64,000 bases of DNA from DASVHS01 sp038244815 (GCA_038244815.1 JBBRTB010000023.1:10147-74146), one strand, 5' to 3'; numbered from the stretch's first letter, positions 23,567 to 32,588 are shown. Numbers and translations are program-made. The notes: generated from the letters alone by a model not told the origin.

Positions 23567-25656
23567 TGCCGATGGACTTCCGGATCGCAGACACGTTCAC
23601 CGATAGCCTCGGCCGCCTGGCGTCGGAAGAGCAGAAGATGGTCAAGACCACCGCCTTCGATCTTCAACTGAATCCCGCGCAGCCAGGAATGCAGTTTCAC
23701 AAACTCGATCGCGCGAAGGATCCGAATTTCTGGTCCGTGCGGGTGAGCAGTGACATCCGCATCGTCGTGCATCGGACCGCGTCGAGTCTGATGCTCTGCT
23801 ACGTCGATCATCACGATGCGGCGTACGCGTGGGCGGAGCGGCGGAAGATCGAGCGGCATCCGCAGACCGGCGCGGCGCAGCTCGTCGAAGTGCGCGAGAC
23901 GGTGCGGGAGATCGTCGTGCCGCGATACGTCGAAGCGGCGCCTGAGGTTGCGCCGGCGAAGCTGCTCTTCGCCGAGACTCCTGAATGGGTGTTGCTCAGT
24001 CATGGCGTGCCGCTGGAGTGGATGGACGACGTCCGCGCCGCGACCGAGGAGACGCTGTTCGATGTGGCGGAGCATCTTCCGCGCGAGGCCGCTGAGCTGC
24101 TGCTGAACATCGCGACGGGCGCGCCGCTCCCGCCGTTGCCACTCGACCTGCCGCCGCACGTCGACGCGTTCGAGCATCCCGACGCGCAGCGCCGCTTCCG
24201 CGTCATTCAGAACCGTGAGGAGCTCGAGCGCGCACTCGATGCACCATGGGAGAAGTGGACGGTCTTCCTCCATCCCGCACAGCGGCAGCTCGTCGAGCGC
24301 GAGTTCAACGGGCCTGCGCGCGCCGGCGGTTCCGCCGGGACCGGGAAGACCATCGTCGCCCTCCACCGCGCCGTCTATCTGGCGCGCTCGAACGAAGATG
24401 CGCGCGTTCTGCTGACGACCTTCTCCGACACGCTCGCCAATACACTGCGGTACCGCCTGCGCATGCTGATCGGCAATGAGCCGCGCATCGCCGAGCGCCT
24501 TGAAGTGCAATCGCTGCCCGCGATCGCGCGCCGCCTATACGAAGTGCACTTCGGAAAAGTGAACTTCGCATCGGAAGCGGACCTGCGACAGATGCTCACG
24601 GAAGCCGCGGCCTCGGCAAACGCACAGAAGTTCACCGCGAACTTTCTCTGGAGCGAGTGGTCGACCGTCGTCGACGCCTGGCAGCTCGACTCCTGGGACA
24701 CCTACCGCGACGTAAAGCGCCTCGGACGCAAGACCCGCCTCGCCGAAAAGCAGCGCCTCATCCTCTGGTCGATCTTCGACGCGGTGCGCGCGAAGCTCGC
24801 CGAACGAAAGCTCATCACCGAGCCGGCGATGTTCCATCGCCTCGCGGAGAGAGTCCGTCAGCTCCCGCGCCCCACGTTCGATTACGTGATCGTCGACGAA
24901 GCGCAGGACGTCAGCGTCCCCGAGCTCCGCTTCCTGGCCGCCCTCGGCGGCACCCGCCCGAACGCTCTCTTCTTTACCGGCGACCTCGGCCAGCGCATCT
25001 TCCAGCAGCCGTTCTCCTGGAAGGAGATCGGCGTGGACGTCCGCGGCCGTTCATCACGTCTGAGAATCAACTACCGCACGTCGCATCAGATTCGTTTCCA
25101 CGCCGACCGCCTGCTCGCACACGAGGTGTCTGACGTGGACGGCGTGACAGAAGAGCGCCGAGGGACGATCTCGGTATTCAACGGCGGTGCGCCGGAGATC
25201 GCAGTGGAGGAAACGCAGGACGAGGAGATTTCGCGCGTCGCAGCATGGATTGCGGCGCGCATAGCTGAGGGCTTGCGACCGCACGAGATCGCGATCTTCG
25301 TGCGATCGTCCGATCAGTATCCGCGAGCGAAGGCGGCGGCGGAGCGCGCGAACGTTCCGTACACGATCCTCGACGACAGAGTCGAAACGCGACACGGTCA
25401 TCTTTCAATCACGACGATGCACCTCGCGAAAGGATTGGAGTTCCGCGCCGTCGCAGTGATGGCGTGCGATGACGATGTGATTCCGCTCGAATCGAGGATT
25501 GAAGCCGTAGCCGACGAATCCGATCTCGAGGACGTGTATCAGACGGAGAGGCACCTGCTCTACGTGGCCTGCACGCGGGCACGCGATCAGCTCCTGGTTA
25601 CAGGCGTGGCGCCCGGCTCGGAGTTTCTGCAGGACCTGTCGGGCCATCAGACATGA
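23566..25656 (+). CDS. SF1 (UvrD-like) DNA helicase with N-terminal ParE/RelE-like domain
   Basis: A 696-residue protein. Residues 1-95 (FRIADTFTDSLGRLASEEQK, then FWSVRVSSDIRIVVHRT, LMLCYVDHHDAAYAWAERRK) have the ParE/RelE toxin fold pattern, including the final catalytic-side segment. After a linker comes an SF1 helicase: HPAQRQLVE, Walker A GSAGTGKT (about 255-262), Walker B VIVDEAQDV (about 440-447), motif IV-V pieces INYRTSHQIR (about 502) and HLAKGLEFRAVAVMACDDD (about 620), and LLYVACTRARDQLLVTG near the end. ATG 23566 overlaps the AAA stop by one base; ATG 23572 is an alternative. The domain mix suggests a DNA- or ribosome-directed effector coupled to a motor, possibly defence; no function is established by the sequence. 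Confidence 0.88.
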   Translation: MPMDFRIADTFTDSLGRLASEEQKMVKTTAFDLQLNPAQPGMQFHKLDRAKDPNFWSVRVSSDIRIVVHRTASSLMLCYVDHHDAAYAWAERRKIERHPQTGAAQLVEVRETVREIVVPRYVEAAPEVAPAKLLFAETPEWVLLSHGVPLEWMDDVRAATEETLFDVAEHLPREAAELLLNIATGAPLPPLPLDLPPHVDAFEHPDAQRRFRVIQNREELERALDAPWEKWTVFLHPAQRQLVEREFNGPARAGGSAGTGKTIVALHRAVYLARSNEDARVLLTTFSDTLANTLRYRLRMLIGNEPRIAERLEVQSLPAIARRLYEVHFGKVNFASEADLRQMLTEAAASANAQKFTANFLWSEWSTVVDAWQLDSWDTYRDVKRLGRKTRLAEKQRLILWSIFDAVRAKLAERKLITEPAMFHRLAERVRQLPRPTFDYVIVDEAQDVSVPELRFLAALGGTRPNALFFTGDLGQRIFQQPFSWKEIGVDVRGRSSRLRINYRTSHQIRFHADRLLAHEVSDVDGVTEERRGTISVFNGGAPEIAVEETQDEEISRVAAWIAARIAEGLRPHEIAIFVRSSDQYPRAKAAAERANVPYTILDDRVETRHGHLSITTMHLAKGLEFRAVAVMACDDDVIPLESRIEAVADESDLEDVYQTERHLLYVACTRARDQLLVTGVAPGSEFLQDLSGHQT

Positions 25657-25680
25657 GCCCGGCTCTGGCGAGACATCCGG

Positions 25681-26157
25681 TCAGCCCCGCCGCGCTGCCT
25701 CGATCGTGGCGAGGTCGATCTTCTTCATCGGCAGCATCGCCTCGAAGACCCGCTTTGCCTCACCGCCGCCCGCCGCAAGCGCCTCGGTTAGCGCGCGCGG
25801 GGTGATCTGCCAGGAGAGACCCCAGCGATCCTTGCACCAGCCGCACTGGCTCTCTTTGCCGCCGTTGCCGACGATCGCGTTCCAGTAGCGGTCCGTCTCT
25901 TCCTGATTGTCCGTCGCAATCTGGAACGAAAAGGCCTCGCTGTGCGTGAACGTCGCGCCGCCGTTGAGACCGAGACAAGGAATGCCCAGAACGGTGAACT
26001 CCACCGTCAGTACATCGTCCTTCTTGCCGCCCGGGTAGTCAGCGGGCGCCTTGTGAACGGCAATCACTTTGCTGTCCGGGAAAGTAGCGGCGTAGAAGCG
26101 CGCGGCCTCATGCGCCTCCTTATCGAACCAGAGGCAAATCGTATTTTTTGGCTTCAT
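25681..26157 (-). CDS. VOC/PhnB-like (3-dmu-9_3-mt) protein
   Basis: A 158-residue glyoxalase-fold protein of the PhnB-like group: it opens ICLWFDKEAHEAARFYAATF, with the core VEFTVLGIPCLGLNGGATFTHSEAFSF and the Trp-rich KESQCGWCKDRWGLSWQITP. The domain name comes from an old 3-demethylubiquinone methyltransferase assignment; family members are mostly of unknown function and the sequence gives no substrate. The chosen ATG 26157 has AGGAG nine bases upstream; the open frame extends to 26217 but carries no family sequence. It is on the same strand as the DUF2911 gene, 74 bases downstream of it. Confidence 0.85.
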   Translation of the reverse strand: MKPKNTICLWFDKEAHEAARFYAATFPDSKVIAVHKAPADYPGGKKDDVLTVEFTVLGIPCLGLNGGATFTHSEAFSFQIATDNQEETDRYWNAIVGNGGKESQCGWCKDRWGLSWQITPRALTEALAAGGGEAKRVFEAMLPMKKIDLATIEAARRG

Positions 26158-26231
26158 GTTCGTGTGCTCCTGTGTTTGTGCGCGAGGCGCGCGACGGTCG
26201 TGATGATCAGCGAGCACTGGGCGTGTCTTGT

Positions 26232-27275
26232 CTACGGCTTCTTCAACTGCTCGATCGTGGTCGAGATGCGGGTCTTCTGCGCAGCGTCCGTGGCCAGGCT
26301 CAACGCCTTGGTGTAATTGTCGATGGCCTTCTTCTTGTCACCGCTGGTTCCATACGCCTCGGCCAGACTGTCGTAAGCGTTCCACGACTGCGGGTGTGCC
26401 TTGACGTTCATCTCGAAGATGCCGATGGCCTCGTCGGTTTTCTGCTGGGAAATCAGCTGATAGCCGTAGGCGTTCAACTCGGTCTCGGTGGCGATCGCAA
26501 ACGCGTCGCTTCGCAGCTTTGCCGCTGCGGCCGGGTCGCCCTTCTTCTCCGCGATGAGAGCCTTCGTGCGCAAGTTCGTGAAGTTGCGATTCATCGAGAT
26601 CGAGCGGTCCGCCCAGGCCGTGGCGTCGTCGAGCGCGATGCCGTTCTGCGCGGCCCAGTTCGCGGCCTGGCTCCATGCCTGCCATCCGAAACGCGGAAGG
26701 CCGCGCAGTTGAGCGCGATAGCTGTCCAGCACGGTTTGCGCGAGGTCGATCCTGATTTCGATGGGCACTCGCAATTTCTCCCATCGCATCGCCAGGACCA
26801 CAGAGTCTTTCGTGGGCTCGTCGAACGTGTACCCGAGGCGCTCCTGAGATTCTGCGACCTCCGGTTTTGCCGTGATGCGTGCGGCGTCCTCTTTCTGGTC
26901 GTACGAGAAACTGCCCCAGGCGCCCGACTCGTTGCTGAAGATTACGGTCCAGTTGCTCTCTGTCGGGATCATGTGGAGACCGTAGGTTCCCGCCGCGAGC
27001 TTCGTCCCGTTGACTGTTACCGGCGTGGAGAACGAAACGGTCGTGTTCTGATTTGCGCCGGCACGCCAGACCTGATCGTAGGGAACGAGTCCGCCCCAGA
27101 TCTTTCTGGCGTTCGCGGCGGGGCGGTGATACGACACCGTGATCTCGGCCAGACCGACGACCTGCGTCGCGGAGGCCGCCGGACTCACTTCCGGCGAGAT
27201 CAACCCGGGAACCTGAGCGCTGGCGGCGGCGGCAACAAGCAGCGAGACGAACAGCACCAGTGACGACCGTTTCAT
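26232..27275 (-). CDS. Secreted DUF2911 domain protein with TPR region
   Basis: A 347-residue exported protein. Residues 1-20 are a Sec signal peptide (MKRSSLVLFVSLLVAAAASA). A DUF2911 domain covers about 30-170 (VGLAEITVSYHRPAANARKI, WGGLVPYDQVWRAGANQNTT, LAAGTYGLHMIPTESNW). The C-terminal third has tetratricopeptide-like helices (LNAYGYQLISQQKTDEAIGI, NAYDSLAEAYGTSGDKKKAI). DUF2911 proteins are common in Bacteroidetes and Acidobacteria and have no known activity. ATG 27275 has GAGGTG just upstream. Confidence 0.87.
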   Translation of the reverse strand: MKRSSLVLFVSLLVAAAASAQVPGLISPEVSPAASATQVVGLAEITVSYHRPAANARKIWGGLVPYDQVWRAGANQNTTVSFSTPVTVNGTKLAAGTYGLHMIPTESNWTVIFSNESGAWGSFSYDQKEDAARITAKPEVAESQERLGYTFDEPTKDSVVLAMRWEKLRVPIEIRIDLAQTVLDSYRAQLRGLPRFGWQAWSQAANWAAQNGIALDDATAWADRSISMNRNFTNLRTKALIAEKKGDPAAAAKLRSDAFAIATETELNAYGYQLISQQKTDEAIGIFEMNVKAHPQSWNAYDSLAEAYGTSGDKKKAIDNYTKALSLATDAAQKTRISTTIEQLKKP

Positions 27276-27543
27276 CGATTCACCTCATCTTGAGATTTGC
27301 GGTGAACTCTATCCTGCCCGGCGTTGGCCCGCGGTAACCATGAGGTGAACAGCTTCGGCCCGGTCGAACCCTCGGCTGCAGCCAGCAAAGAAGCGCGTGG
27401 CAGCGGACTCTCGATCCAAGCTCCATGCAACGCGTCGCATGTTCGATGACGTGCCACGGCCGCGACCTGCGCGGCAGCAAGGTGGCGCCGTCGTGCTACT
27501 CAGGTCACGAGAAGAAGTGGAAGTAGCGCGATCAGCCGCCACA

Positions 27544-27728
27544 CGTGGACGCCGATCCAGGGATACGAGCGTCAGATGCGTCTGAGCGTATTTTGTCGGC
27601 TGTCGCCTCCCTCCGCCCAGCAAACGGCAGGACCGAGGGCTTGAAAAAGAAGCCGGGATCGTGTCGATTTCCGTCCCGTCCGTTCGACGCATGAGTGAAA
27701 GGCAGGAAAAAGCAATGCGAGTGATGGT
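27544..27728 (+). repeat. YCII leader repeat (partner of 14482-14604)
   Basis: This holds the palindrome TCAGA-TGCG-TCTGA and the block TTTTGTCGGCTGTCGCCTCC, followed by the YCII gene start; the same elements recur in the same order at 14482-14604. The region 27276-27543 before it shows no gene or structure I can support beyond the upstream region of the minus-strand DUF2911 gene. Confidence 0.7.
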
Positions 27729-28140
27729 TCTGGTTCCCGGCGACAAACACAGCGAAGCGGGGGCGATGCCGACTGAGAAGCTGCTCTCGGACATGACGAA
27801 GTTCAACGAAGAGCTCGTGAAGGCCGGCGTGATGCTGGCCGGCGAGGGTCTTACCCCGACATCGAAAGGCGCACGCGTCCGTTTCGATGGCAACAAGCGA
27901 ACGGTCATCGACGGCCCGTTCACCGAGTCGAAGGAGATCGTGGCCGGCTTCTGGATCTGGCAGGTCAAATCGCTGGACGAGGCCATCGAATGGATCAAAC
28001 GCGCCCCGTTCGGCGGCGGCGTGCAGATCGAGCTGCGGCCGATCTTCGAGGCCGAGGATTTCGGCAAGGAGCTCACGCCGGAGCTGCGGGCGAAGGAGGA
28101 CGCGTTGCGCGCGAAGATCGGTTCGCAGACGAAGAAGTAG
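27715..28140 (+). CDS. YCII/DGPF-domain protein (partner of ECF42 sigma factors)
   Basis: A 141-residue protein of the YCII-related group: it begins MRVMVLVPGDKHSEAG and carries MLAGEGLTPTSKGARVRF, the signature VIDGPFTESKEIVAGFWIWQ, and APFGGGVQIELRPIFEAEDF. Genes of this DGPF type are usually linked to ECF42 sigma factors and are thought to act with them, though the reaction is unknown. ATG 27715 has AGGAA upstream; an in-frame ATG at 27691 is an alternative. The sigma gene directly downstream (28180) is broken, while an intact sigma copy lies at 30649. Confidence 0.88.
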   Translation: MRVMVLVPGDKHSEAGAMPTEKLLSDMTKFNEELVKAGVMLAGEGLTPTSKGARVRFDGNKRTVIDGPFTESKEIVAGFWIWQVKSLDEAIEWIKRAPFGGGVQIELRPIFEAEDFGKELTPELRAKEDALRAKIGSQTKK

Positions 28141-28179
28141 GTTTGCAACGCTCTGGCGTTGATGGTGTGATCGGAAGCC

Positions 28180-28709
28180 GTGACGGCTTCCAATCACCCA
28201 TCGCGCCATCGACGCGGTCTGGCGCATCGAGTGGCCGCGGCTGATCGCCGGACTCACGCGCATCGTGCGCGACGTCGGGGTGGCCGAGGAGCTCGCGCAG
28301 GATGCGCTGGTGGCAACGCTCGACGATCCGATCGGCGACGATCTGCTGCGGCTCGTGTTCATCGCCTGCCATCCCATCCCATCCCATCCCATCCTCTCCA
28401 CTCGAAGTGCCTCATCCACTCGAAGTGCCGCGCGGCGCCGAGCTGGCGGCGCGACTGGCCTCCGTCCTCGAAGCGATCTATCTCATCTTCAACGAGGGCT
28501 ACTCGGCCACGGCGGGCCAGGGCTGGGTCCGGCCGGCGCTCTGCGAAGACGCGCTGCGACTCGGGCGCGTGCTGGCCGGGCTGATGCCGGAAGAGGCGGA
28601 GGTGCTCGGCCTGGTGGCGCTGATGGAGATTCAGGCCTCGCGGCTGCGGGCGCGAACGACGGCACGACGCCGCGTTTCCTCGGCCCGCATGAAATCACGC
28701 GCGTCCTGA
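28180..28709 (+). pseudogene. Decayed copy of the ECF42 sigma factor gene
   Basis: Alignment by eye with the intact gene at 30649 shows near identity in three blocks (28180-28312, 28313-28395 and about 28415-28675). Lesions are a one-base insertion near codon 5 (AATCACCC against GACACCC), loss of 180 bases between two CTGGTGGCC direct repeats, and a second deletion where a CATCC pentamer run has expanded and CTCGAAGTGCC is duplicated. The sequence also diverges after about 28670 and lacks the rest of the C-terminal region. No sigma factor can be made. Confidence 0.9.
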
Positions 28710-28811
28710 ATGACGGCCGAAGGGTCTTCGAGGCTGAAAAATCAATCGCGCGGATCCCCCGCGAACTCGCCTGCGGGTGCGCGGGTCTTCAGTGTGATAA
28801 GGCGGGCAGGC

Positions 28812-30224
28812 TCAGTTTGGGACCTCGTCGGACTCCGTTCGCGACGTCGAGGTGCCATAACTGCAAGGCAAGATTACTCGAAACGTCGAACCCTGCCCTG
28901 GTTTCGTCGCCAGTTCCAAGCCGGCATCAAGGAGTTCGCAGAGCCGTTTGACGATCGTCAGACCCACGCCCTCTCCCGGTTGTTGGCTCGGTGGCAGTTC
29001 CTTCGAGGCGGAAGGGAGTGTCGTGGCAGGATCGATATCGCGTCGCCGGTCCGTGCTCGCCTCTTTGGCATCATTCGCGACTTCCGTCGCGCTCAGCAGC
29101 TCCTGTGCGAACGGTGCGGCCTTGTTGTCGTCGATCCCGGGTCCCGTGTCCTGCACCGAGAAGGTCCAGCGATTCGTGTCCCGCCCATTGTCCAGCCCCC
29201 ACGTGACGGACACGCCGCCGCGCTGCGTGTACTTGACGGCGTTGAGAAGCAGGTTTTGCAGGATACGCAGGACTTTGTTCTTGTCCCCTTCGACCGGGAG
29301 CGTGCTCGGACCGTCCATCTTGAGAAACAGTCCCCGGCCGGTGGCGGCAGTTTGCGATGCCGTGCAGAAATCGCGCAGCAGCGTGGCGGCATCGAATGTG
29401 GTGATCTCCCGTTGCTCGTGTCCTGCTTCCAGACGGGCGAGGCTCAGGAGGTCGGTGAGCATTTCGTGAAGCGAGGAAACGCTCTTGCTGAGCATGTCGG
29501 CGACCTCAACCCGAAACTCTGAATGCCCCGGCTCGCTGTCGCTGAGGAGGGTGGCAGCACCTTTCACGACGGTCACGCTGCCGCGCAAATCATGGGCCGC
29601 CGTTCGCCATACCTCAGCCCGCGACTGCTCCATGGTGTGGAGGGAGGAGAGCGCGTGCTCGAGATCGGTAACGTGACCGGCCGATTCCGTCTGTTGGAGG
29701 CGCCAGTATTGGTTGGCGCTTTGCGTGACGCCGTTGGCGCACAGCAACGCCCAAGCTCGTCGAGCCGTCGGCATGACGCCCTGCTCGAGCGCGGGATGAT
29801 TCGCCGCATAGCGCTCCAATTCGTCGGCGACGCATATCTGCAGGTATCCCCACTCTGCGATCAGTTCCCGGAGTGGGTACCCCTGCTGCCATCGCTGTAA
29901 GCCGTGCGCGCAAACCCTTTCGGTTTCTAGTCGCGCGGCGAGTGAATCCTGCTCAAGAGGCCAGGCTTGGATCGTATTGGCCAGACAGTCGAGGACCGCG
30001 GGAATGTGATCATTGAATTGGGCACGCGAAAGAGATGACGCAATGTTTTGCCACGGAACCGCCTCGCCGGCGGCGCGCCACGCCTCGAGGATGGCCTCGC
30101 GCCGTTCGAGCAATTCAGCGGCGAGGGCGCTCAGCTGTTCTCGGGGAGGATTTGCAGGAATCACGATGTGGAGCTGTTTGACAGGGCGCGTAGTCGAAGC
30201 AGGGGATTCCTTGTCGGAGGGCAT
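28812..30224 (-). CDS. Histidine kinase with RsbRD-like N-terminal domain
   Basis: A 470-residue soluble sensor kinase. Residues about 20-175 are helical and resemble the RsbRD N-terminal (globin-like sensor) domain: LLERREAILEAWRAAG, QNIASSLSRAQFNDHIPAVL, HGLQRWQQGYPLRELIAEWG. The phospho-accepting His (about 211) is in RTAAHDLRGSVTVVKG. The ATPase domain has the N-box LQNLLLNAVKYTQRGG, then VQDTGPGIDD and GEGVGLTIVKRLCE. No transmembrane segment is seen. ATG 30224 has AAAGGAAA before it; an in-frame ATG at 30266 is possible. No response regulator is adjacent. The gene lies between the two halves of the duplicated YCII-sigma unit, on the opposite strand. Confidence 0.88.
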   Translation of the reverse strand: MPSDKESPASTTRPVKQLHIVIPANPPREQLSALAAELLERREAILEAWRAAGEAVPWQNIASSLSRAQFNDHIPAVLDCLANTIQAWPLEQDSLAARLETERVCAHGLQRWQQGYPLRELIAEWGYLQICVADELERYAANHPALEQGVMPTARRAWALLCANGVTQSANQYWRLQQTESAGHVTDLEHALSSLHTMEQSRAEVWRTAAHDLRGSVTVVKGAATLLSDSEPGHSEFRVEVADMLSKSVSSLHEMLTDLLSLARLEAGHEQREITTFDAATLLRDFCTASQTAATGRGLFLKMDGPSTLPVEGDKNKVLRILQNLLLNAVKYTQRGGVSVTWGLDNGRDTNRWTFSVQDTGPGIDDNKAAPFAQELLSATEVANDAKEASTDRRRDIDPATTLPSASKELPPSQQPGEGVGLTIVKRLCELLDAGLELATKPGQGSTFRVILPCSYGTSTSRTESDEVPN

Positions 30225-30439
30225 AAGCGTTTCCTTTTTGGTCTGAGCCGGGGAAAGTGACGACATCCTGATGGAGGCTTTGCCGGACAGAGGGATACAT
30301 CCTTAATCTGCAAATAACGATCCACACGTTGATTTACCGAAGTGCCATCGGTCCTGGTTCAGGGTCTCCGGAACGACTTCAATGACGGCAGTCCAAAGGA
30401 GACCAAGCAGGGAGCGCTCCTTCTCCTTGCGCTGCGATT

Positions 30440-30609
30440 CGCTCGACGAGGCCATGGAATGGATCAAACGCGCCCCGTTCGGCGGCGGCGTGCAGATCGA
30501 GCTGCGGCCGATCTTCGAGGCCGAGGATTTCGGCAAGGAGCTCACGCCGGAGCTGCGGGCGAAGGAAGACGCGTTGCGCGCAAAGATCGGTTCGCAGACG
30601 AAGAAGTAG
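30440..30609 (+). pseudogene. Truncated YCII gene copy (3' third only)
   Basis: From about 30440 the sequence is almost identical to the last 56 codons of the intact YCII gene at 27715, including the shared stop and the following spacer. The DGPF signature and everything before it are missing. An ATG at 30382 could open a 75-codon frame into the fragment, but its first 20 codons are unrelated. Confidence 0.88.
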
Positions 30610-30648
30610 GTTTGCAACGCTCTGGCGTTGATGGTGTGATCGGAAGCC

Positions 30649-31911
30649 GTGACGGCTTCCGACACCCATCGCGCCATCGACGCGGTCTGGCGCATCGAGT
30701 GGCCGCGGCTGATTGCCGGACTGACGCGCATCGTGCGCGACGTCGGCGTGGCCGAGGAGCTCGCGCAGGATGCGCTGGTGGCCGCGCTGGAGCAGTGGCC
30801 CGATTCGGGAGTTCCGGACAATCCGGGCGCATGGCTGATGGCCACCGCGAAGCATCGCGCCATCGATCACATCCGCCGCGACGTCATGCGCGAGCGAAAA
30901 CACGAGGAGATCGGTCGCCATCTCACCGGGCAGCAGGAGACGGTCGTGGAAGAGCTGGTGGCCACGCTCGACGATCCCATCGGCGACGATCTGCTGCGGC
31001 TCGTGTTCATCGCCTGCCATCCCATCCTCTCCACCCACTCCCGCATCGCCCTCACCCTCCGCCTCCTCGGCGGCCTGACGACGGACGAGATTGCGCGCGC
31101 GTTTCTGACGTCCGAGGCCACCGTCGCGCAGCGCATCGTGCGGGCGAAGAAGACGCTGTCGGACGCGCGCGTACCGTTCGAAGTGCCGCGCGGAGCCGAG
31201 CTGGCGGCGCGACTGGCCTCCGTCCTCGAAGTGATCTATCTCATCTTCAACGAGGGCTACTCGGCCACGGCGGGCCAGGACTGGGTCCGGCCGGCGCTCT
31301 GCGAAGACGCACTGCGACTCGGTCGCGTGCTGGCCGGGCTGATGCAGGAAGAGGCGGAAGTGCTCGGCCTGGTGGCGCTGATGGAGATTCAGGCCTCGCG
31401 GCTGCGGGCGCGAACGACGGCGCAGGGCGACCCGGTGCTGTTGCACGATCAGGATCGCGCGCGATGGGATCACCTTCTGATCCGCCGAGGTCTGGTCGCG
31501 CTCGAACGCGCCGAGGAGCTCGCGCCCACGCGTGGCTGGTACACACTGCAGGCGGCCATCGCGGCGTGTCACGTCAGGGCGCGGTCAGCAGAAGAAACAG
31601 ACTGGATCCGCATCGCCGCGCTCTACACGGTACTGGCGCAGATCGATCCCAGTCCCATCGTCGAGTTGAACCGCGCCGTGGCCTTCGGATTCGCATTCGG
31701 GCCGGAGACGGGATTGACGATCGTGGATGGGGTCGTGCGCGACGGTGGGCTGGAGAACTATCACCTGCTGCCGGGTGTGCGCGGCGATCTGCTCGTCAGG
31801 CTCGGTCGTCTCGGCGAGGCCGGAGCGGAGTTCGAGCGCGCGGCGTCGCTCACGAGAAATGAGCGCGAACGGGCCTTGCTGCTGGCACGCGCTGAAAAAG
31901 CCCGGACGTGA
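30649..31911 (+). CDS. ECF42-type RNA polymerase sigma factor (SigJ-like with DUF6596)
   Basis: A 420-residue sigma factor. Region 2 covers about 10-80 (VWRIEWPRLIAGLTRIVRDV, AEELAQDALVAALEQWP, NPGAWLMATAKHRAIDHIRR) and region 4 about 110-165 (LTLRLLGGLTTDEIARAFL, VAQRIVRAKKTL). The long C-terminal extension (EVIYLIFNEGYSAT, EDALRLGRVLAGLMQEEAEV, then TPR-like repeats) is the DUF6596 region that defines the ECF42 group. ECF42 sigmas lack a classical anti-sigma factor and pair with DGPF/YCII genes. The start is GTG 30649. The local YCII copy upstream is truncated; the intact one is 2.5 kb upstream, beyond the histidine kinase. Confidence 0.92.
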   Translation: MTASDTHRAIDAVWRIEWPRLIAGLTRIVRDVGVAEELAQDALVAALEQWPDSGVPDNPGAWLMATAKHRAIDHIRRDVMRERKHEEIGRHLTGQQETVVEELVATLDDPIGDDLLRLVFIACHPILSTHSRIALTLRLLGGLTTDEIARAFLTSEATVAQRIVRAKKTLSDARVPFEVPRGAELAARLASVLEVIYLIFNEGYSATAGQDWVRPALCEDALRLGRVLAGLMQEEAEVLGLVALMEIQASRLRARTTAQGDPVLLHDQDRARWDHLLIRRGLVALERAEELAPTRGWYTLQAAIAACHVRARSAEETDWIRIAALYTVLAQIDPSPIVELNRAVAFGFAFGPETGLTIVDGVVRDGGLENYHLLPGVRGDLLVRLGRLGEAGAEFERAASLTRNERERALLLARAEKART

Positions 31912-32030
31912 GAGCGGGATTCTCGTCAATGTCCCGCTGAAGAAGGGGCGAAGCGGCGGCGCGCGCCTGCCACGAAGACGCGCCGACAGGCGGTTCGCCG
32001 CCGCTTCCGTGAGGTCGACTGGTTGTTCCC

Positions 32031-32588
32031 TTATGCGGCGACGGGAGCGGCCTTCACCGCCTGGAGCTGGATCTCGATGCGGATGTCGTTGGCCACGAGC
32101 ACTCCGCCCGTCTCCAGCGCCTGATTCCAGGTCAGACCCCATTCGCGCCGGTCGATCTTCGCCGTTGCTTCCGCACCGCTCTTGATGTTGCCCCACGGAT
32201 CCTTGCCGGAACCGAGATAAACGGTGTCGAGCGTGACTTCCATCGATTTGCCGTGAATGACCAGGTCACCGGCGATCTTGAACCGGTCGCCTTCCTTCTT
32301 CATCGCCCCTTCCACGCGCTTGCTGCGAAACGTGATCGTGGGAAACTTCTCCACATCGAGGAAGTCCGCCGAGCGGAGGTGAGCGTCGCGATCGGCCACG
32401 CCGGTGTCGATGCTGGCCGCGGCGATCTCGACATTGACGGTCGAGCGATCGGGATTCTGTTCGTCCACCTCGATCGTCCCCTTCACATCCTTGAAACGTC
32501 CTCGGACCGTTGTGAACATCATGTGCTTGACGGCGAACTCCACGGCCGTGTGGGCCGGGTCGATCTGCCATGTGGTTGTGTTTGCCAT
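32031..32588 (-). CDS. YceI-family lipid-binding protein
   Basis: A 185-residue lipocalin-like protein that binds isoprenoid-type or amphiphilic ligands in the family. It shows WQIDPAHTAVEFAVKHMMFT, TVRGRFKDVKGTIEVD, the DRDAHLRSADFLDVEKFPTI block and the final KIDRREWGLTWNQALETGG. No signal peptide is present, so this version is probably cytoplasmic. ATG 32588 has AAGGAG eight bases upstream and a strong promoter further up (TTGACA, 17-base spacer, TATCGT). It is transcribed divergently from a MarR gene, the usual arrangement for regulation by that repressor. Confidence 0.93.
   Translation of the reverse strand: MANTTTWQIDPAHTAVEFAVKHMMFTTVRGRFKDVKGTIEVDEQNPDRSTVNVEIAAASIDTGVADRDAHLRSADFLDVEKFPTITFRSKRVEGAMKKEGDRFKIAGDLVIHGKSMEVTLDTVYLGSGKDPWGNIKSGAEATAKIDRREWGLTWNQALETGGVLVANDIRIEIQLQAVKAAPVAA

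Noticed and set aside
28370..28400. Possible CRISPR or phase-variation tract (CATCC)n
   Set aside because: It is a short pentamer run within a dead sigma gene. There are no spacers and no intact gene whose reading it could switch.
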